A stretch of DNA of 64,000 bases from Halalkalibacter suaedae (lineage in GTDB: Bacteria > Bacillota > Bacilli > Bacillales > Bacillaceae_D): assembly GCF_017939705.1 (NCBI RefSeq), contig NZ_JAGKSQ010000002.1:558001-622000 (forward strand), in the 5' to 3' direction. Of the stretch, positions 1 through 8,575 are shown piece by piece. The notes beneath the pieces are model-generated. The model searched no databases and was not told where the DNA came from. It saw only the letters and a list, made by a program, of their open reading frames with translations. A program made the translations under genes and the position numbers. How positions within the stretch are numbered: the stretch's first letter is position 1; each line of letters begins with the position of its first letter.

Positions 1-1757
1 TGATTGGCTAACTCTAAAATATCTGCAAATGGCATCGGTCTTCCAAGTAAAAACCCTTGAAATTCATCACAACCTAGTTCTTCTAAGAACCTCATCTGTT
101 CATTTGTCTCAATGCCTTCACCAACGACTTGAAGCTCAAGAGCATGTGCCATCATAATGACAGCACCGACAATCGTTGCCTGTTTCTTATCTGCTGTCAA
201 GTCTGTTGTAAAGGAGCGATCAAGTTTAACACTATCCATTGGTAATGTTCGTAAATAACTTAAAGACGAGTACCCCGTACCAAAATCATCAATGGCTATT
301 TGCACACCTAATGACTTCATTTGCTCTAGTATTGAAATTGTATCAGCTATATCAAGAATCGCAATATTTTCTGTGATTTCAAGAGTAAGCATTGAAGGTG
401 CTAGATTCGTGACTTCTAATATTTTCTTGACCTTCTCAACCAGATGATTTTCCTCAAATTGCCTCACCGACAAATTAACTGCTACTTTAACATCGGTTAT
501 CCCACGATTCATAAGTTCTTTCACATCCCGACAAGCAGTCTCTAGGACAAATTGGCCAATTTCTAGAATCAATCCGTTTTCCTCTGCCATCGGAATGAAT
601 TCAGCAGGTGGAATGGGGCCATTAATAGGATCATTCCAGCGGACTAACGCTTCCATTCCAATGAATTTCTTCTGCATATTAAATTGGGGCTGGTAATAAA
701 CCTCCAATGCCTTATCTTCCACTGCTCTTGATAAATCGTTCGTCAAAGCACATTTTCTATTCACTTCAACATTCATGTTCTGATTAAAATATTGATAATT
801 ATTCCTACCATTTGCCTTCGCTTCATACATAGCAATCTCTGCATGTTTGATTAAATCATTGAAGTCACTTCCGTCATCAGGGTAAAAGCTTATACCAATA
901 CTCGCCTTCGTAAACAACGCCTGCCCGTTCACATGGAATGGTTTTGTAAAGCGATTCATCAATGAAGCAAGACTTATTTCTAGATTCTTAGAAGCTCTTT
1001 CAAAAGGAAGTACAAGCACAAACTCATCACCGCCATACCTAGCAATGACCCCATCCTCGCCAATCTCCTTTTTGATATGCTCCCCAATTGTAGCAAGTAA
1101 TTGGTTTCCGACTGAATAACCTAAGGTATCATTAATATATTTAAATTGGTCTAAATCAAAATAAATGACTGAAAATGAAGATCGTTCTTCTTTTACTAAC
1201 TCACCTATATAGGTCGAGGTAAATGCATTATTATAAAGTCCTGTTGCCACATCATGGATCGACGTGTATTCTAAGTCGATTAAATATCCCAGAAACGAAG
1301 CCATATTTGTAATTGTTTCAATATCATCACTTGAAAAAGGAAAAGTCTCTTGTTTTAAAACACATAACGTCCCAAAGATCATCCCATTTTTCAGAACAAT
1401 CGGCACACCTAAATAAGCACCGATCCCTAAATAAGTAATCGGAAGGTTTGATACAAACTCATGCTGCGATGTATTTTCTATAATTAATGGCTCACGGCCA
1501 TCTGGATAGAGAAGCTGTCAATAAGCATCTCGCAAAGGCTTTCGCTCTCTCTCAACAAAATTAACCTGATTTTCTCCATAAACTTTTAAAACAGAGAACC
1601 ATTCTTCATCAATATGCGAGACAAAATACGTGCCATGTCCAATCATTTTGCTAAGTGTTTTCAACATATTTGTAGCTGCTTGATCAAACATCTTGTAATA
1701 CGCTATGTCAGAATACGAAATATACAAAAATACTCTCCTACTTTCGATCACTATCAT
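1..1757 (-). pseudogene. GAF-GGDEF-EAL c-di-GMP turnover protein, interrupted by in-frame TGA (partial at window edge)
   Basis: Reading leftward from the ATG at 1757, about 79 codons of a GAF-like sensor region end at a TGA (1518-1520). The same frame then continues without a break to the window edge and encodes the rest of the GAF domain, a GGDEF diguanylate cyclase domain (intact RYGGDEF near 1020-1040) and an EAL phosphodiesterase domain (EALVRW near 636-653, then DDFGTGYSSL, a KLD motif and QGFLLGRP). Such proteins make and/or degrade cyclic di-GMP in the cytoplasm. No frameshift was seen in the codons checked, so the break is one nonsense codon replacing a sense codon between DAY and QLLYPDGREP, plausibly a former Cys or Trp. 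The TGA is followed by C, a context known to favour readthrough, so some full-length product is possible. The ATG has only a weak ribosome binding site and directly follows an in-frame TAG. A sequencing error cannot be excluded. Confidence 0.8.
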
Positions 1758-1775
1758 CTAGTTGTTTTATTCATT

Positions 1776-2660
1776 TTATGCATGGGTTGTAATGGGGAAT
1801 AGAATCTCATTTGGAAATACTGATTTGTTCATTTTTACAAATAAGACATCGTCAATCCCTTTTATTTTAGGCTTTATACATACATTAATATCATCAAAGT
1901 CAGGAATGAAATAAAAAGAAATTTCATTAAATATTCCCGGTATAAAAGCAATCAGTTCCTCAAATAACAATGGTTTCTCACTAATCACTTCATATAGCTG
2001 CAAAACATTGTTCTCAATCTTGAAGATAAGGATAACATTCAATTCCTCAATATAGTATACAGCATCATGAAATACCAATAAACAGTAAAATGCAAGCAAA
2101 CCCTCTGTATCCTTTGCATCTAATTGTGGTCGACATACTTTTTTTGAGTAAATATTGAAAATAATGGATAAATGCTCATTGTCTTGAAGCGGCTCTAACT
2201 TAGTAATGTCACGTGGAGTAAAGCCGCTAGGACGATCAAATTCGTATGTATATTCACATTCAGGTAATTCTACTAAGCCAAATTTCGGATAAAAGTCTAG
2301 GACAGATCGATTTGCAAAAAGAAATATAAGTTCTACTTCCTTTTCAAATTTCTTCAAAACATGATTTAGTAAAGCAGTCGACAATCCTTTTTTTCGATAG
2401 GTAGGATCTGTCATAACTGTGCCAATCTGAATAGCAGAAACGTCCTTCCCATCAATAACTAGATTCATCATGGTTGTAGAAACATTTGCAACAATTTTTT
2501 CTTTATCTAAAAAAGAATGACATATGTATAAATCATTCCAATATCCTCGCTTGTACCAAGGTTGAAAATCTAGTCCGAATACTTGTTTCGCTAGGTCATT
2601 GAAACTTTCTCTGTAGACAATATTGTTCTTATAATCACTGATTAATTTAAGTGAATTCAT
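1776..2660 (-). CDS. GNAT family N-acetyltransferase (two-part, 294 aa)
   Basis: The N-terminal half looks like a GNAT acyl-CoA-dependent acetyltransferase: a beta-strand reading IQIGTVMTDPTY is followed by the acetyl-CoA pyrophosphate loop RKKGLSTALL (Q/RxxGxG/A-type), then FLFANRSVLDFYPKFGL, the usual C-terminal GNAT pattern. The remaining ~150 residues form a second, unrecognised domain. There is no signal peptide or membrane segment, so it should be cytoplasmic. A GGGGAT motif lies upstream of the ATG at 2660. The gene lies 28 bases downstream of the fumarylacetoacetase-family gene on the same strand and could be co-transcribed with it. The substrate cannot be told from sequence. Confidence 0.8.
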   Translation of the reverse strand: MNSLKLISDYKNNIVYRESFNDLAKQVFGLDFQPWYKRGYWNDLYICHSFLDKEKIVANVSTTMMNLVIDGKDVSAIQIGTVMTDPTYRKKGLSTALLNHVLKKFEKEVELIFLFANRSVLDFYPKFGLVELPECEYTYEFDRPSGFTPRDITKLEPLQDNEHLSIIFNIYSKKVCRPQLDAKDTEGLLAFYCLLVFHDAVYYIEELNVILIFKIENNVLQLYEVISEKPLLFEELIAFIPGIFNEISFYFIPDFDDINVCIKPKIKGIDDVLFVKMNKSVFPNEILFPITTHA

Positions 2661-2688
2661 ATGTTTATCCCCGATTTATCATTTAATT

Positions 2689-3513
2689 TTAATTGACTAA
2701 TTTATTTTCTAACACACCGAGTCCCTCGATCACAACTTGCATCTCATCGCCAGGCTTAAGCCACTCTCTTTCGTCTTCAGGTACACCTAACATCACGCCC
2801 TCAGGTGTACCTGTTAAAATTAAGTCACCCGGCTGTAATGTCATATACTTTGATACATAGCTAATTATTTCACTAACATTAAAAATCATATCTTTAGTTG
2901 AAGAATCTTGTTTCTTTATTCCATTAACGTAGCAAGCAATATCCAGATCGTTTGGATTTGTGATCTCATCCTTAGTCACGACATAAGGGCCTATCGGACA
3001 GAATTGATCTAGACTTTTACCTAATAACCACTGAGACGTTTCGAATTGTAGATCACGAGCCGAAAGATCATTTGCGTTACAATAACCAAATACATAATTT
3101 AATGCTTCAGCTGGAGACACATTTTTTGCTTTTTTTCCTATCACAACACCGAGCTCTGCTTCATAATCGTACTGTTTTGCAACATCAGGTAACGAAATTG
3201 ATTCGTGACTAGCTGCAAGAGCATTTTCAAATTTATTAAAAAGAATTGGGGATGTCGGTATCGGCATCTTTGATTCTTCGGCATGTTTTTTATAATTTAG
3301 ACCAACACAAATAATTTTTTTACCTACTGGGACACATGGACCGTATTCAATCCCCTCTTCCTCAAAGACATTTCCTTCATCTAAAAACTCATTGATGGTG
3401 GCATCCGTTAACTCATACATCTCGTCTATCTTCTTCTTTAAAGGGACAATCGCTGAACCTCTTTTCATCGCTAACACCAATTCATCATTTTTTTTAAAGG
3501 TTAATAGCTTCAT
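2689..3513 (-). CDS. Fumarylacetoacetate hydrolase (FAH) family protein
   Basis: 274 residues with the FAH fold signature: ICVGLNYKKHAEE, PILFNKFENAL, a metal-binding glutamate in YDYEAELGVVIGKKAK, NDLSARDLQ, GKSLDQFCPIGPYVV and the closing LTGTPEGVMLG. Members are Mg2+/Mn2+-dependent cytosolic enzymes that cleave or decarboxylate beta-diketo acids or hydrate/isomerise 2-oxo acids from aromatic or sugar-acid breakdown (2-hydroxyhepta-2,4-diene-1,7-dioate isomerase, 2,4-diketo-3-deoxy-L-fuconate hydrolase, oxaloacetate decarboxylase types). Length fits the short single-domain members. A strong AAAGGAGAAATC lies directly before the ATG at 3513. The flanking acetyltransferases do not reveal a pathway, so the exact reaction is open. 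Confidence 0.85.
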   Translation of the reverse strand: MKLLTFKKNDELVLAMKRGSAIVPLKKKIDEMYELTDATINEFLDEGNVFEEEGIEYGPCVPVGKKIICVGLNYKKHAEESKMPIPTSPILFNKFENALAASHESISLPDVAKQYDYEAELGVVIGKKAKNVSPAEALNYVFGYCNANDLSARDLQFETSQWLLGKSLDQFCPIGPYVVTKDEITNPNDLDIACYVNGIKKQDSSTKDMIFNVSEIISYVSKYMTLQPGDLILTGTPEGVMLGVPEDEREWLKPGDEMQVVIEGLGVLENKLVN

Positions 3514-3606
3514 GATTTCTCCTTTCGTATTAGGTGATTAAATTTTCTCTTGCAATAAAGTTAAATATACTTCATTATACCAATAATTAGAAAGGGGAGG
3601 AACGAT

Positions 3607-4032
3607 ATGGAATGGCATAAAGATCATTACAGTATTAGTGATGACCGCATTAAAATTGATATTGACGCAGTCTTTGAATTATTATCAACGAGCTATTGGG
3701 CTGCAGATCGTCCAATAGAAGTAATAAAACTCAGTATAGAGCAATCAATTTGTTTTGGAATCTATTGTGAAGATCAACAAATTGGGTTTGCAAGAGTCGT
3801 GACAGATCAGGTTGTATTTGCATGGATTTGTGATCTAATCATTCACCCAAATTTTCGAGGCAACGGTCTAGGAAAATGGTTGATTCGGTGTATCATGGAA
3901 CATCCAAGTATTCAAGTGAAATCATATGGACTCGCTACGAAAGATGCACATACACTCTATCAGAAATTCGGATTTAAACATGTTGATACAATGCAATTAA
4001 AGATTGATCAGCCTTCAAGCTGGAATCAATGA
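3607..4032 (+). CDS. GNAT family N-acetyltransferase (141 aa)
   Basis: A compact, single-domain GNAT protein: GFARVVTDQVVFAWICDLIIHP supplies the central strands (quoted in part: FAWICDLIIHPNFRGNG), the RGNGLGKWL loop binds acetyl-CoA, and LATKDAHTLYQKFGFKHV is the C-terminal helix-strand. This resembles the small stand-alone acetyltransferases common in Bacillus; the acceptor is unknown. An AGGGGAGG ribosome binding site precedes the ATG at 3607. It is transcribed divergently from the FAH-family gene and convergently with the serine dehydratase genes, sharing a terminator hairpin with them. Confidence 0.85.
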   Translation: MEWHKDHYSISDDRIKIDIDAVFELLSTSYWAADRPIEVIKLSIEQSICFGIYCEDQQIGFARVVTDQVVFAWICDLIIHPNFRGNGLGKWLIRCIMEHPSIQVKSYGLATKDAHTLYQKFGFKHVDTMQLKIDQPSSWNQ

Positions 4033-4036
4033 TACG

Positions 4037-4070
4037 AAAAAACCCAACCAGTTAAAAGTTGGGTTTTGTT
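4037..4070. terminator. Bidirectional rho-independent terminator
   Basis: Perfect 10-bp inverted repeat AAAACCCAAC / GTTGGGTTTT (4039-4048 and 4058-4067) with A- and T-rich flanks, between the convergent acetyltransferase (+) and sdaAA (-). The last codons and stop of sdaAA lie inside the hairpin. Confidence 0.85.
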
Positions 4071-4951
4071 AAACTGTTACAGTGATATAATCTTTCCTTT
4101 ACTTTTTGAGCAGTATCAGTCATTGCTAGTCCGCCAAGTGATGTTTCTTTCAATGTCCGAGGCATTTCTTTGCCAATTTGATACATTGCTCCAATCACTT
4201 CATCACAAGGAATACGGCTTTCAATACCTGCCAAGGCCATATCCGCTGCTGAAAATGCGATGGATGTACCAATCACATTACGTTTAATACAGGGAACCTC
4301 AACTAATCCCGCAACCGGATCACAGACAAGTCCAAGTAGTGACTTCATTGCAATCGCCGTTGCGTGTATCGCTTGCTTAGGAGAACCACCTTTTAATTCA
4401 ACAATTGTTCCAGCGGCCATCGCAGTTGCAGAACCAATTTCAGCTTGACATCCACCAGCTGCACCTGAAATAAATGAACGATTTGCAATGATGTAACCGA
4501 GCATACTCGCAGTGAATAACCCCATTACTAACTCAGGATAAGGTATTCCTTGATTTTTATGAAGAGAGAATAACACTCCAGGTAGGACACCGGCAGAACC
4601 TGCTGTAGGTGTTGCAACAATAACCCCCATGCGGGCATTGCCCTCAGATGTTGCCATGGAGTAGATCATTGCATCACTTATCAACTCACCTGAAAGCGCT
4701 TTTCCGCTCCTAGTATATTCGAGCATTTTCACCGCATCACCGCCGGAAATCCCACTGGGAGCGACCGACTGATCTGCTACTCCTTGATCAACAGCTTCTT
4801 TCATTTTAATCAATCGTTCTTTCATCATATTCATAATCACAACTTGATCTTTGCCCGAATTCTCCACTTCCATCATAAGCATGATTTCAGCAATCGTTTT
4901 TTTCTCTTCAGTACATTGATACAATAATTCATCCATTGATTTGATATTCAT
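4052..4951 (-). CDS. sdaAA: L-serine dehydratase, iron-sulfur-dependent, alpha subunit
   Basis: 299 residues. The alpha subunit carries the [4Fe-4S]-dependent catalytic domain that deaminates L-serine to pyruvate and ammonia. Recognisable blocks are SGGDAVKMLEYTRSGK, VIVATPTAGSAGVLPGVL, AAGGCQAEIGSATAMAAG and LVCDPVAGLVEVPCIKRN; the cysteines in the last two blocks are the expected cluster ligands. Length matches the Bacillus-type alpha subunit. The ATG overlaps the stop of sdaAB by four bases (4948-4951), so the subunits are translationally coupled. Transcription comes from upstream through the glycine riboswitch at 5507-5735. The C-terminus is encoded inside the shared terminator hairpin. 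Confidence 0.95.
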   Translation of the reverse strand: MNIKSMDELLYQCTEEKKTIAEIMLMMEVENSGKDQVVIMNMMKERLIKMKEAVDQGVADQSVAPSGISGGDAVKMLEYTRSGKALSGELISDAMIYSMATSEGNARMGVIVATPTAGSAGVLPGVLFSLHKNQGIPYPELVMGLFTASMLGYIIANRSFISGAAGGCQAEIGSATAMAAGTIVELKGGSPKQAIHATAIAMKSLLGLVCDPVAGLVEVPCIKRNVIGTSIAFSAADMALAGIESRIPCDEVIGAMYQIGKEMPRTLKETSLGGLAMTDTAQKVKERLYHCNSLTKPNF

Positions 4952-5466
4952 GAATTACTATCTCCTTCTCTTGCTCCTAAAAGCAATTGATGATCTCGAA
5001 CAAACTGAGAGATTTCGCTACCTGTGTTTAATCGAATATCAACCTTCATTTCATTAAGTAAGAAGATTTTGGCTAATCCGCCACCAATAGAAGCTCCGCC
5101 AACTTTGATCGTTCGATCGCCCCGACTAGCTCTGACAACCGTCGTATTAGGATGATCATAATAAGGGCAGTTTTCTTCAAGACGTAACTCATAGTGAAGG
5201 TTGCTACCCTTTGCTAACACGATTGCTTCTTTAATTCTTGCGTCATCTGTATTATAACCAAGTAATCCACCAAGCAGAGCTTTGTCCGTTCCATGCCCCT
5301 GATAAGTTTCTGAAAATGAATCATAGAAAGTAATCGTTGCCTGTTTCGGAGTCCCTTCTAACAGTTCATGTATAAACCTGCCAATTAACACAACACCGGC
5401 TGTGTGAGAACTCGAAGGACCGACCATGATTGGACCAATAATATCAAAACAACTTTTAAATTCCAT
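4948..5466 (-). CDS. sdaAB: L-serine dehydratase beta subunit, lacking the ACT domain
   Basis: Beta subunit of the two-part Fe-S L-serine dehydratase. It opens with the family N-terminus MEFKSCFDIIGPIMVGPSSS and contains SFSETYQGHGTDKALLGGLLG and GGASIGGGLAKIF. I chose the ATG at 5466: the longer open frame (to 5712) would read the glycine riboswitch and its terminator as protein, while GAAGGGAG precedes 5466. From there the protein has only 172 residues, against about 220 in B. subtilis SdaAB; the missing part corresponds to the C-terminal ACT domain. Because the stop overlaps the sdaAA start by four bases, the short form looks established rather than freshly truncated. An ACT domain elsewhere in trans is possible but not visible here. 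Confidence 0.9.
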   Translation of the reverse strand: MEFKSCFDIIGPIMVGPSSSHTAGVVLIGRFIHELLEGTPKQATITFYDSFSETYQGHGTDKALLGGLLGYNTDDARIKEAIVLAKGSNLHYELRLEENCPYYDHPNTTVVRASRGDRTIKVGGASIGGGLAKIFLLNEMKVDIRLNTGSEISQFVRDHQLLLGAREGDSNS

Positions 5467-5506
5467 CAAGTGACTCCCTTCTAGCTTGCCAATCTGCCAT
5501 TCCACG

Positions 5507-5558
5507 AAAAAAAGGACAGAGGAAAGGTAAGCAAAAACATACCCTTCCTCTGTCCTTT
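5507..5558 (-). terminator. Riboswitch-controlled terminator in front of sdaAB
   Basis: On the minus strand, a 19-bp stem with one G-U pair (arms 5540-5558 and 5511-5529), a 10-base loop, then a run of seven T (5507-5513). Its 5' arm contains CAGAGG (5547-5552), which is also the 3' side of the P1 helix of the second glycine aptamer. Ligand-stabilised P1 and the terminator therefore exclude each other, predicting that glycine switches sdaAB-sdaAA on. Confidence 0.9.
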
Positions 5559-5735
5559 TACCTGAAAGATTCCCTACTGAATTACAATATCCAGTAGTTT
5601 CCCCTTTGGTGGCATCAAAGCTCTCTCCAGAGGTGCGTCCAATTACAGTTCCTTTTACCTGAGAGTTTATACCCCAAGGTTTTTTTGGGATTTGCTCCTT
5701 CGGTGACAACATTGCCGTTGTGCTCTCCTGTAATC
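5540..5735 (-). promoter_or_regulatory. Tandem glycine riboswitch upstream of sdaAB-sdaAA
   Basis: The minus strand shows two consecutive glycine aptamers. The first runs from CAGGAGAGCA (5721-5730) through TCACCGAAGGAGCAA to CTCTCAGGTAAAAGGAACTG; the second runs from CCTCTGGAGAGAG through GCCACCAAAGGGGAAA to CTTTCAGGTAAAAGGACAG. These are the conserved GGAGAG..., CACCGAAGGNGCAA and CTCAGGTAAAAGGAC blocks of the class, joined by a short linker. CCTCTG (5628-5633) pairs with CAGAGG (5547-5552) to form P1 of aptamer 2, competing with the downstream terminator. A TATAAT at 5758-5763 is a likely -10 element. Glycine riboswitches usually control gcvT; here glycine would induce serine breakdown. 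Confidence 0.93.
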
Positions 5736-5934
5736 ATCATTCGCAACTATTTCTTTTATTATATGCTAAATCGTATGTGAAGGTACACTATAACATGCGA
5801 ATTAGTATGTATTTGCAATATAAAGATAACTCTGTGTAGTCACTACATACAATTCCGTTTGACTTTGGTTATATTGCCTAAACATCTTTGCCATACTTCC
5901 CAGTAATAAACCTCTTTTGCATAGAGAAGGCCAC

Positions 5935-5957
5935 CAAAACAAGGTGGTTCTCACCTT
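5935..5957 (-). terminator. Possible terminator after the MetE-like gene
   Basis: Minus-strand hairpin AAGGTG-AGAAC-CACCTT followed by GTTTT, 37 bases after the stop of the MetE-like gene. The stem is only 6 bp and the T-run short, so this is a weak candidate. The rest of the 5736-5993 gap holds the presumed sdaAB promoter. Confidence 0.4.
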
Positions 5958-5993
5958 ATTTCAGCGGCCTAGTACGAAGACATTTCTTACACT

Positions 5994-7097
5994 TTAATTC
6001 CAAACTTCCTCAGCGATTTTAATTACATGACTAACCTTGCCCCACTGTTGCTCCTCTGTTAGCAGGTTTCCTTCCTCTGTTGAAGCAAAACCACATTGAG
6101 GACTAAGACAAATTTGATCTAAACCAATATATTCACTCGCTTCTTTAATGCGAGCTTTGATATTTTCAGGATTTTCAAGTTCACCATATTTTGAAGTAAC
6201 AAGGCCTAAGACAACTTGCAAATCACTACGATTTACATAGCGTAGTGGTTCAAAGCCACCTGAACGCTCATCATCAAACTCAAGAAATAATCCGTCGACA
6301 TCTAAACCACCAAAAATCGTTTTGGCAGCATTATCATACCCACCACTTGCTGTGTATGTTGATTTGAAATTCCCACGGCAAATATGCATCGTAATCACCA
6401 TATCCTCAGGCTTATTCGCTATCGATTCATTGATTGCTCGAGCAAATAATTTCGCTAGTGTCTCTGGTTCTTGCCCTCTTGCAGCAATTTGTTTATGACC
6501 TGCTTCAGAGAAAAAGACCGCCCACGCAGTATCATCTAACTGAAGATAGCGACACCCAGCATCATAAAACGCTTGAATGACTTTTTGGTAAGTCACAATT
6601 AGATCCTCGAATAGGACCGAATGATCAGGATAGACTGCTTCTTCAATTGACCCTCTGAAAAATAACATATTAGGACTAGGAATCGTATATTTAGCGACAT
6701 GATCACCAGCAATTTCATGTAGGAATTTATAGTCTTCGATCATCGGATGACTTGTGAAGTCAACCTTTCCAGACACTTTTAGGCCAAGTGGTTTTGTTTG
6801 AACTCCATGAAATTGAATACCTGACTCTGCCTGGTAGAGTTCGACACCGTCTAGCCCTGCAAGGAAATCAAAATGCCACCATGAACGCCTAAATTCTCCA
6901 TCTGTAACTGCCTGCAGGCCAACTTCCTTTTGTTTCTGCACCAAACGAATGATTTCTTCATTTTCAACCAGCCGTAATTGCTCTGCTGATATTTCACCAT
7001 TTTGTTTTTTTAACCTAGCTTCTTTTAAACGTTCTGGCCTTAAGAAACTTCCTACATGATCTGCACGAAACGGTGCTTTTGTTATTAGTTTTGTCAT
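5994..7097 (-). CDS. MetE C-terminal-like protein (YxjG/YxjH family), cobalamin-independent methyltransferase
   Basis: About 367 residues resembling the catalytic half of cobalamin-independent methionine synthase, as in B. subtilis YxjG/YxjH: FRADHVGSFLRPERL near the N-terminus, VTDGEFRRSWWHFDFLAGLDG, LQLDDTAWAVFF, HICRGNF and SPQCGFAS. The His and Cys of HIC and the Cys of PQCGF are the expected zinc ligands that activate a thiol. It would transfer a methyl group to homocysteine or a similar thiol. I prefer the ATG at 7097 because GATGGAG leads into it, whereas an ATG at 7106 lies almost on GGGAG. No S-box riboswitch precedes it; instead it follows an MFS transporter gene by 20-30 bases, hinting that the methyl donor is imported. 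Confidence 0.85.
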   Translation of the reverse strand: MTKLITKAPFRADHVGSFLRPERLKEARLKKQNGEISAEQLRLVENEEIIRLVQKQKEVGLQAVTDGEFRRSWWHFDFLAGLDGVELYQAESGIQFHGVQTKPLGLKVSGKVDFTSHPMIEDYKFLHEIAGDHVAKYTIPSPNMLFFRGSIEEAVYPDHSVLFEDLIVTYQKVIQAFYDAGCRYLQLDDTAWAVFFSEAGHKQIAARGQEPETLAKLFARAINESIANKPEDMVITMHICRGNFKSTYTASGGYDNAAKTIFGGLDVDGLFLEFDDERSGGFEPLRYVNRSDLQVVLGLVTSKYGELENPENIKARIKEASEYIGLDQICLSPQCGFASTEEGNLLTEEQQWGKVSHVIKIAEEVWN

Positions 7098-7126
7098 TTT
7101 CTCCATCTCCCATTTTAAATATCTTT

Positions 7127-8476
7127 TTAACTAGCTTTTTGAGTCTTTCTTGTAACTGAAACTTGATCAAAGCTTCCATATTTCTCCTTGACGAAAAGAA
7201 AAGCGACACCACCAAGTACACTAGGAATAGCAAATGCCATAAATGCATGCTGTGGTTCTAAATTTGTTGCTAATAATAGTCCAATTAGAACAGGGGCTAA
7301 AATAGCTCCTATTCGTCCAACACAGACTGTCACTCCAACTCCAGTCGTTCGAATTTCTCTAGGATAAAATTCAGAAATGTACGGGTTTGCTAGATTTTGA
7401 GTTCCAGCAGTGCAGGCACCACCTAAAGCAACTAAAACATATAGAACTAATACACTAGACGTCATGCTAAGGGCAACAAAACAAATCCCTCCTATAAAAA
7501 ACATCATTACAAGAACACGACGATGACCAATTTTCTCAACTAAGTAGCCACCTAATAAAGACCCACCGATTTGACCAATTCCTAATACAAGGGTAAAGGA
7601 AAGACTTGATGTAATACCATAGCCTGCCCCTTGCATGATTTTTGGAAGCCATGTGTTTAATCCATAGATCATTAAAAGTGAACTAAAAACAACAATCCAA
7701 AATGCGAATGTACTACTTGCTCGATTATTCGAAAATAATTTTTTCACTGGAAAGCCTGTAGCCTGCTCCTTCACAGTTGCATACTCATAATCAGCTCTTT
7801 CAAGATACTTTCCTCTTGGATCAATTTTATTCAAGATACTCGCAATTTCCTTCCCCTTCTTCCTGAAAATATAATAGGAAAGAGACTCAGGAAATTGTTT
7901 TAGAAAGAATGGTAATACAAAAAGCGGAATGATCCCAAGATAATATAAGAATCTCCAGCCGAAATCCTCCATCAAATACATACCAACAAGTGATGCAGTA
8001 ATTCCTCCAAGCGAATACCCGCAGTACATTGATGCGACGATGAGAGCCCGATTCTTTTTAGGTGAGTATTCCGTCATGATCGAAATGACAGCGGGCATTA
8101 ACCCACCCATTCCTAAAGCAGCAATGAAACGCATGATGGTGAATATTGTCGCATTAGGTGCTAATCCAGCCAATAGAGTAAAGACACTAAATAATACCAT
8201 ACATATGGCTAGTACCTTTTTGCGTCCGATAATATCTGACATTAGACCAAGAACAAATGCTCCTATCATCATACCTACTAATGTATAGCTTCCGATCGCC
8301 CCCGCTTCGACTAACGTCAACCCATAATCCTCCATCATAAGTGGTAGACCAATTCCATACATAGCGATATCAAATCCATCAAACGCTATCGCAAAGAAAC
8401 ACCATAAAAATACTAATAAGTGAAATTTGTTAAACGAACTTGTAGCCACAACCTTAGACGTATTAATTGTTCCCAT
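7127..8476 (-). CDS. MFS transporter, aromatic acid:H+ symporter (AAHS) type
   Basis: 449 residues with about 12 hydrophobic segments. The first helix carries the DGFD signature (AIAFDGFDIAMYGIGLP) and the loop after helix 2 reads GLMSDIIGRKKVL, the MFS D-x-x-GRR/K motif; both are typical of AAHS permeases (PcaK/BenK/MhpT relatives), which take up aromatic or other small organic acids with protons. Residues 200-235 form a charged central loop. Hydrophobicity places it in the cytoplasmic membrane. An AGGGGTG ribosome binding site precedes the ATG at 8476. The gene lies between a LysR regulator upstream and the MetE-like gene downstream, all on the minus strand, suggesting LysR-controlled uptake of the substrate used by the MetE-like protein. 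Confidence 0.88.
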   Translation of the reverse strand: MGTINTSKVVATSSFNKFHLLVFLWCFFAIAFDGFDIAMYGIGLPLMMEDYGLTLVEAGAIGSYTLVGMMIGAFVLGLMSDIIGRKKVLAICMVLFSVFTLLAGLAPNATIFTIMRFIAALGMGGLMPAVISIMTEYSPKKNRALIVASMYCGYSLGGITASLVGMYLMEDFGWRFLYYLGIIPLFVLPFFLKQFPESLSYYIFRKKGKEIASILNKIDPRGKYLERADYEYATVKEQATGFPVKKLFSNNRASSTFAFWIVVFSSLLMIYGLNTWLPKIMQGAGYGITSSLSFTLVLGIGQIGGSLLGGYLVEKIGHRRVLVMMFFIGGICFVALSMTSSVLVLYVLVALGGACTAGTQNLANPYISEFYPREIRTTGVGVTVCVGRIGAILAPVLIGLLLATNLEPQHAFMAFAIPSVLGGVAFLFVKEKYGSFDQVSVTRKTQKAS

Positions 8477-8575
8477 GTTCTACACCCCTATCTTTATCTA
8501 TTTGTGTATAATAGCATGGGCTTTTGTTATAGACTAACTGAAAAAATCGATAGCTCGTTATAACTTGAAGCTATA

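Noticed and set aside
5467-5712. N-terminal extension of SdaAB by 82 residues
   Set aside because: The extension would translate the glycine aptamers and the terminator stem; the family N-terminus begins at 5466 with its own ribosome binding site.
5994-7097. S-box riboswitch for the MetE-like gene, as in B. subtilis yxjG
   Set aside because: Only 20-30 bases separate it from the MFS gene, and no SAM-aptamer motif is seen upstream of the MFS gene either.
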